Assembly (NCBI RefSeq): GCF_013744875.1
Contig: NZ_CP059399.1
Span: 434,001 to 498,000, forward strand
Direction of reading: 5' to 3'
Source of the DNA: Nocardia huaxiensis
Lineage (GTDB): Bacteria > Actinomycetota > Actinomycetes > Mycobacteriales > Mycobacteriaceae
DNA: 64,000 bases
Below the pieces are notes generated by a model, which did no database searches, was not told the origin of the DNA, and worked only from the letters and a program-made list of their open reading frames with translations. Position numbers and translations under genes: made by a program. Each line of letters starts with the position of its first letter. The stretch's first letter is position 1. This document shows positions 63,563 through 64,000 of this stretch, piece by piece.

Positions 63563-64000
63563 GCGGGGTTCCGTTCCGGTTCCTTCTCACGTTCCAGATC
63601 CCGCAGCACCTGCGCCACGTGATCACCCGCCTCCGGGCCCTCGTAGGCTCGCACGACCTCCTCGATGCCGCCGTGCATGCGCACCCGGCCGTGGTCGATC
63701 CACAGGGCCGAATCGCACAGCTGCGCGAGGAATTCGTTGGAATGGCTGGCGAACACCAGAATGCCCGATCGAGACACCAATTCCTGCAAACGAATCCGTG
63801 CCTTTTTCATGAATTCCGCGTCGACCGCGCCGATGCCCTCGTCCAGCAGCAGGATCTCGGGGTCGATGGAGGTGACCACACCCATGGCCAGGCGCACCCG
63901 CATACCGGTCGAGTAGGTGCGCAGCGGCATCGCCAAATATTCACCCAGCTCGGTGAATTCGGCGATCTCGTCGATTTTGGCGAGCATCTGCTTGCGGGTC
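63559..64000 (-). CDS. wzt: Galactan ABC exporter ATP-binding protein (Wzt-like), 3' part
   Basis: The frame runs off the window end, so the N-terminal part with the Walker A site is missing. The remaining ~146 residues hold the signature region (YSTGMRVRLAMGVV), Walker B ILLLDEGIGAVD, and the switch His in LVFASHSNEFLAQ. They end HVAQVLRDLEREKEPERNPA. This is the ATPase type that, with a membrane partner, exports lipid-linked galactan (Rv3781-like). It overlaps glfT1 by 4 bases. Confidence 0.9.
   Translation of the reverse strand, partial: TRKQMLAKIDEIAEFTELGEYLAMPLRTYSTGMRVRLAMGVVTSIDPEILLLDEGIGAVDAEFMKKARIRLQELVSRSGILVFASHSNEFLAQLCDSALWIDHGRVRMHGGIEEVVRAYEGPEAGDHVAQVLRDLEREKEPERNPA

Overview
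The window looks like a Nocardia-type actinomycete (order Mycobacteriales). It has very high GC content, and most of it is a cell-wall arabinogalactan locus: two EmbC/EmbB-type arabinosyltransferases, AftA, DprE1/DprE2, GlfT1 and GlfT2, a Wzt-type galactan exporter ATPase, RmlA/B/C and an AccD4-like carboxyltransferase that normally serves mycolate synthesis. The Scr1/DUF5753 + DUF397 regulator pair and the many short lineage-specific genes also fit Nocardia. The genus call is an inference from gene content.

Layout. 1-0.76 kb: 3' end of accD4. 0.8-8.0 kb: an accessory stretch of short, mostly unrecognised genes, including a secreted glycine-rich protein, a frameshifted gene, degenerate fragments and an HTH/DUF397 pair. 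8.0-10.0 kb: a two-gene AbiE-like cassette lying between two copies of the embB 3' end plus its terminator. 10.0-17.1 kb: embB-like (broken by a perfect 113-bp tandem duplication) and embC-like genes. 17.3-19.4 kb: a membrane Ser/Thr kinase. 20.0-24.1 kb: a large membrane protein and aftA. 24.2-24.9 kb: a MazEF-like module with a third small gene. 25.0-27.8 kb: dprE2, dprE1 and divergent gtrA. 27.8-34.8 kb: a PNPOx protein, then an operon of molybdoenzyme, adenylate/guanylate cyclase and Crp-type regulator, then an internally deleted LuxR-type regulator. 35-43 kb: regulators, an MFS pump, rmlC-rmlA and an esterase. 43-51.6 kb: a second secreted glycine-rich protein, rmlB, a GH18-like protein, a DUF2142 protein with a GT2, a second gtrA and glfT2. 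51.6-61 kb: TetR/MarR regulators, an ene-reductase, an SDR, a penicillin-binding-like lipoprotein, a secreted peptidase and a two-component system. 61-64 kb: rsgA with two tiny coupled or leader ORFs, glfT1 and the end of wzt.

How the genes work together. RmlA, RmlB and RmlC make dTDP-rhamnose precursors for the rhamnose of the linker. GlfT1 and GlfT2 build the galactan, and the Wzt ATPase (with Wzm outside the window) exports it. DprE1/DprE2 make decaprenyl-phosphoryl-arabinose, AftA primes the arabinan, and the Emb proteins extend it. AccD4 supplies carboxylated acyl-CoA for the mycolates attached to the arabinan.

Most notable signals: the AbiE-like cassette with duplicated embB ends; the 113-bp duplication that truncates embB; a roughly 90-bp palindromic repeat in three copies, one inserted in frame inside a sensor kinase; two micro-ORFs around rsgA that share a motif with only synonymous differences; and paired secreted proteins of an unrecognised two-part architecture. 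No tRNA, rRNA, CRISPR array, transposase or integrase was recognised.
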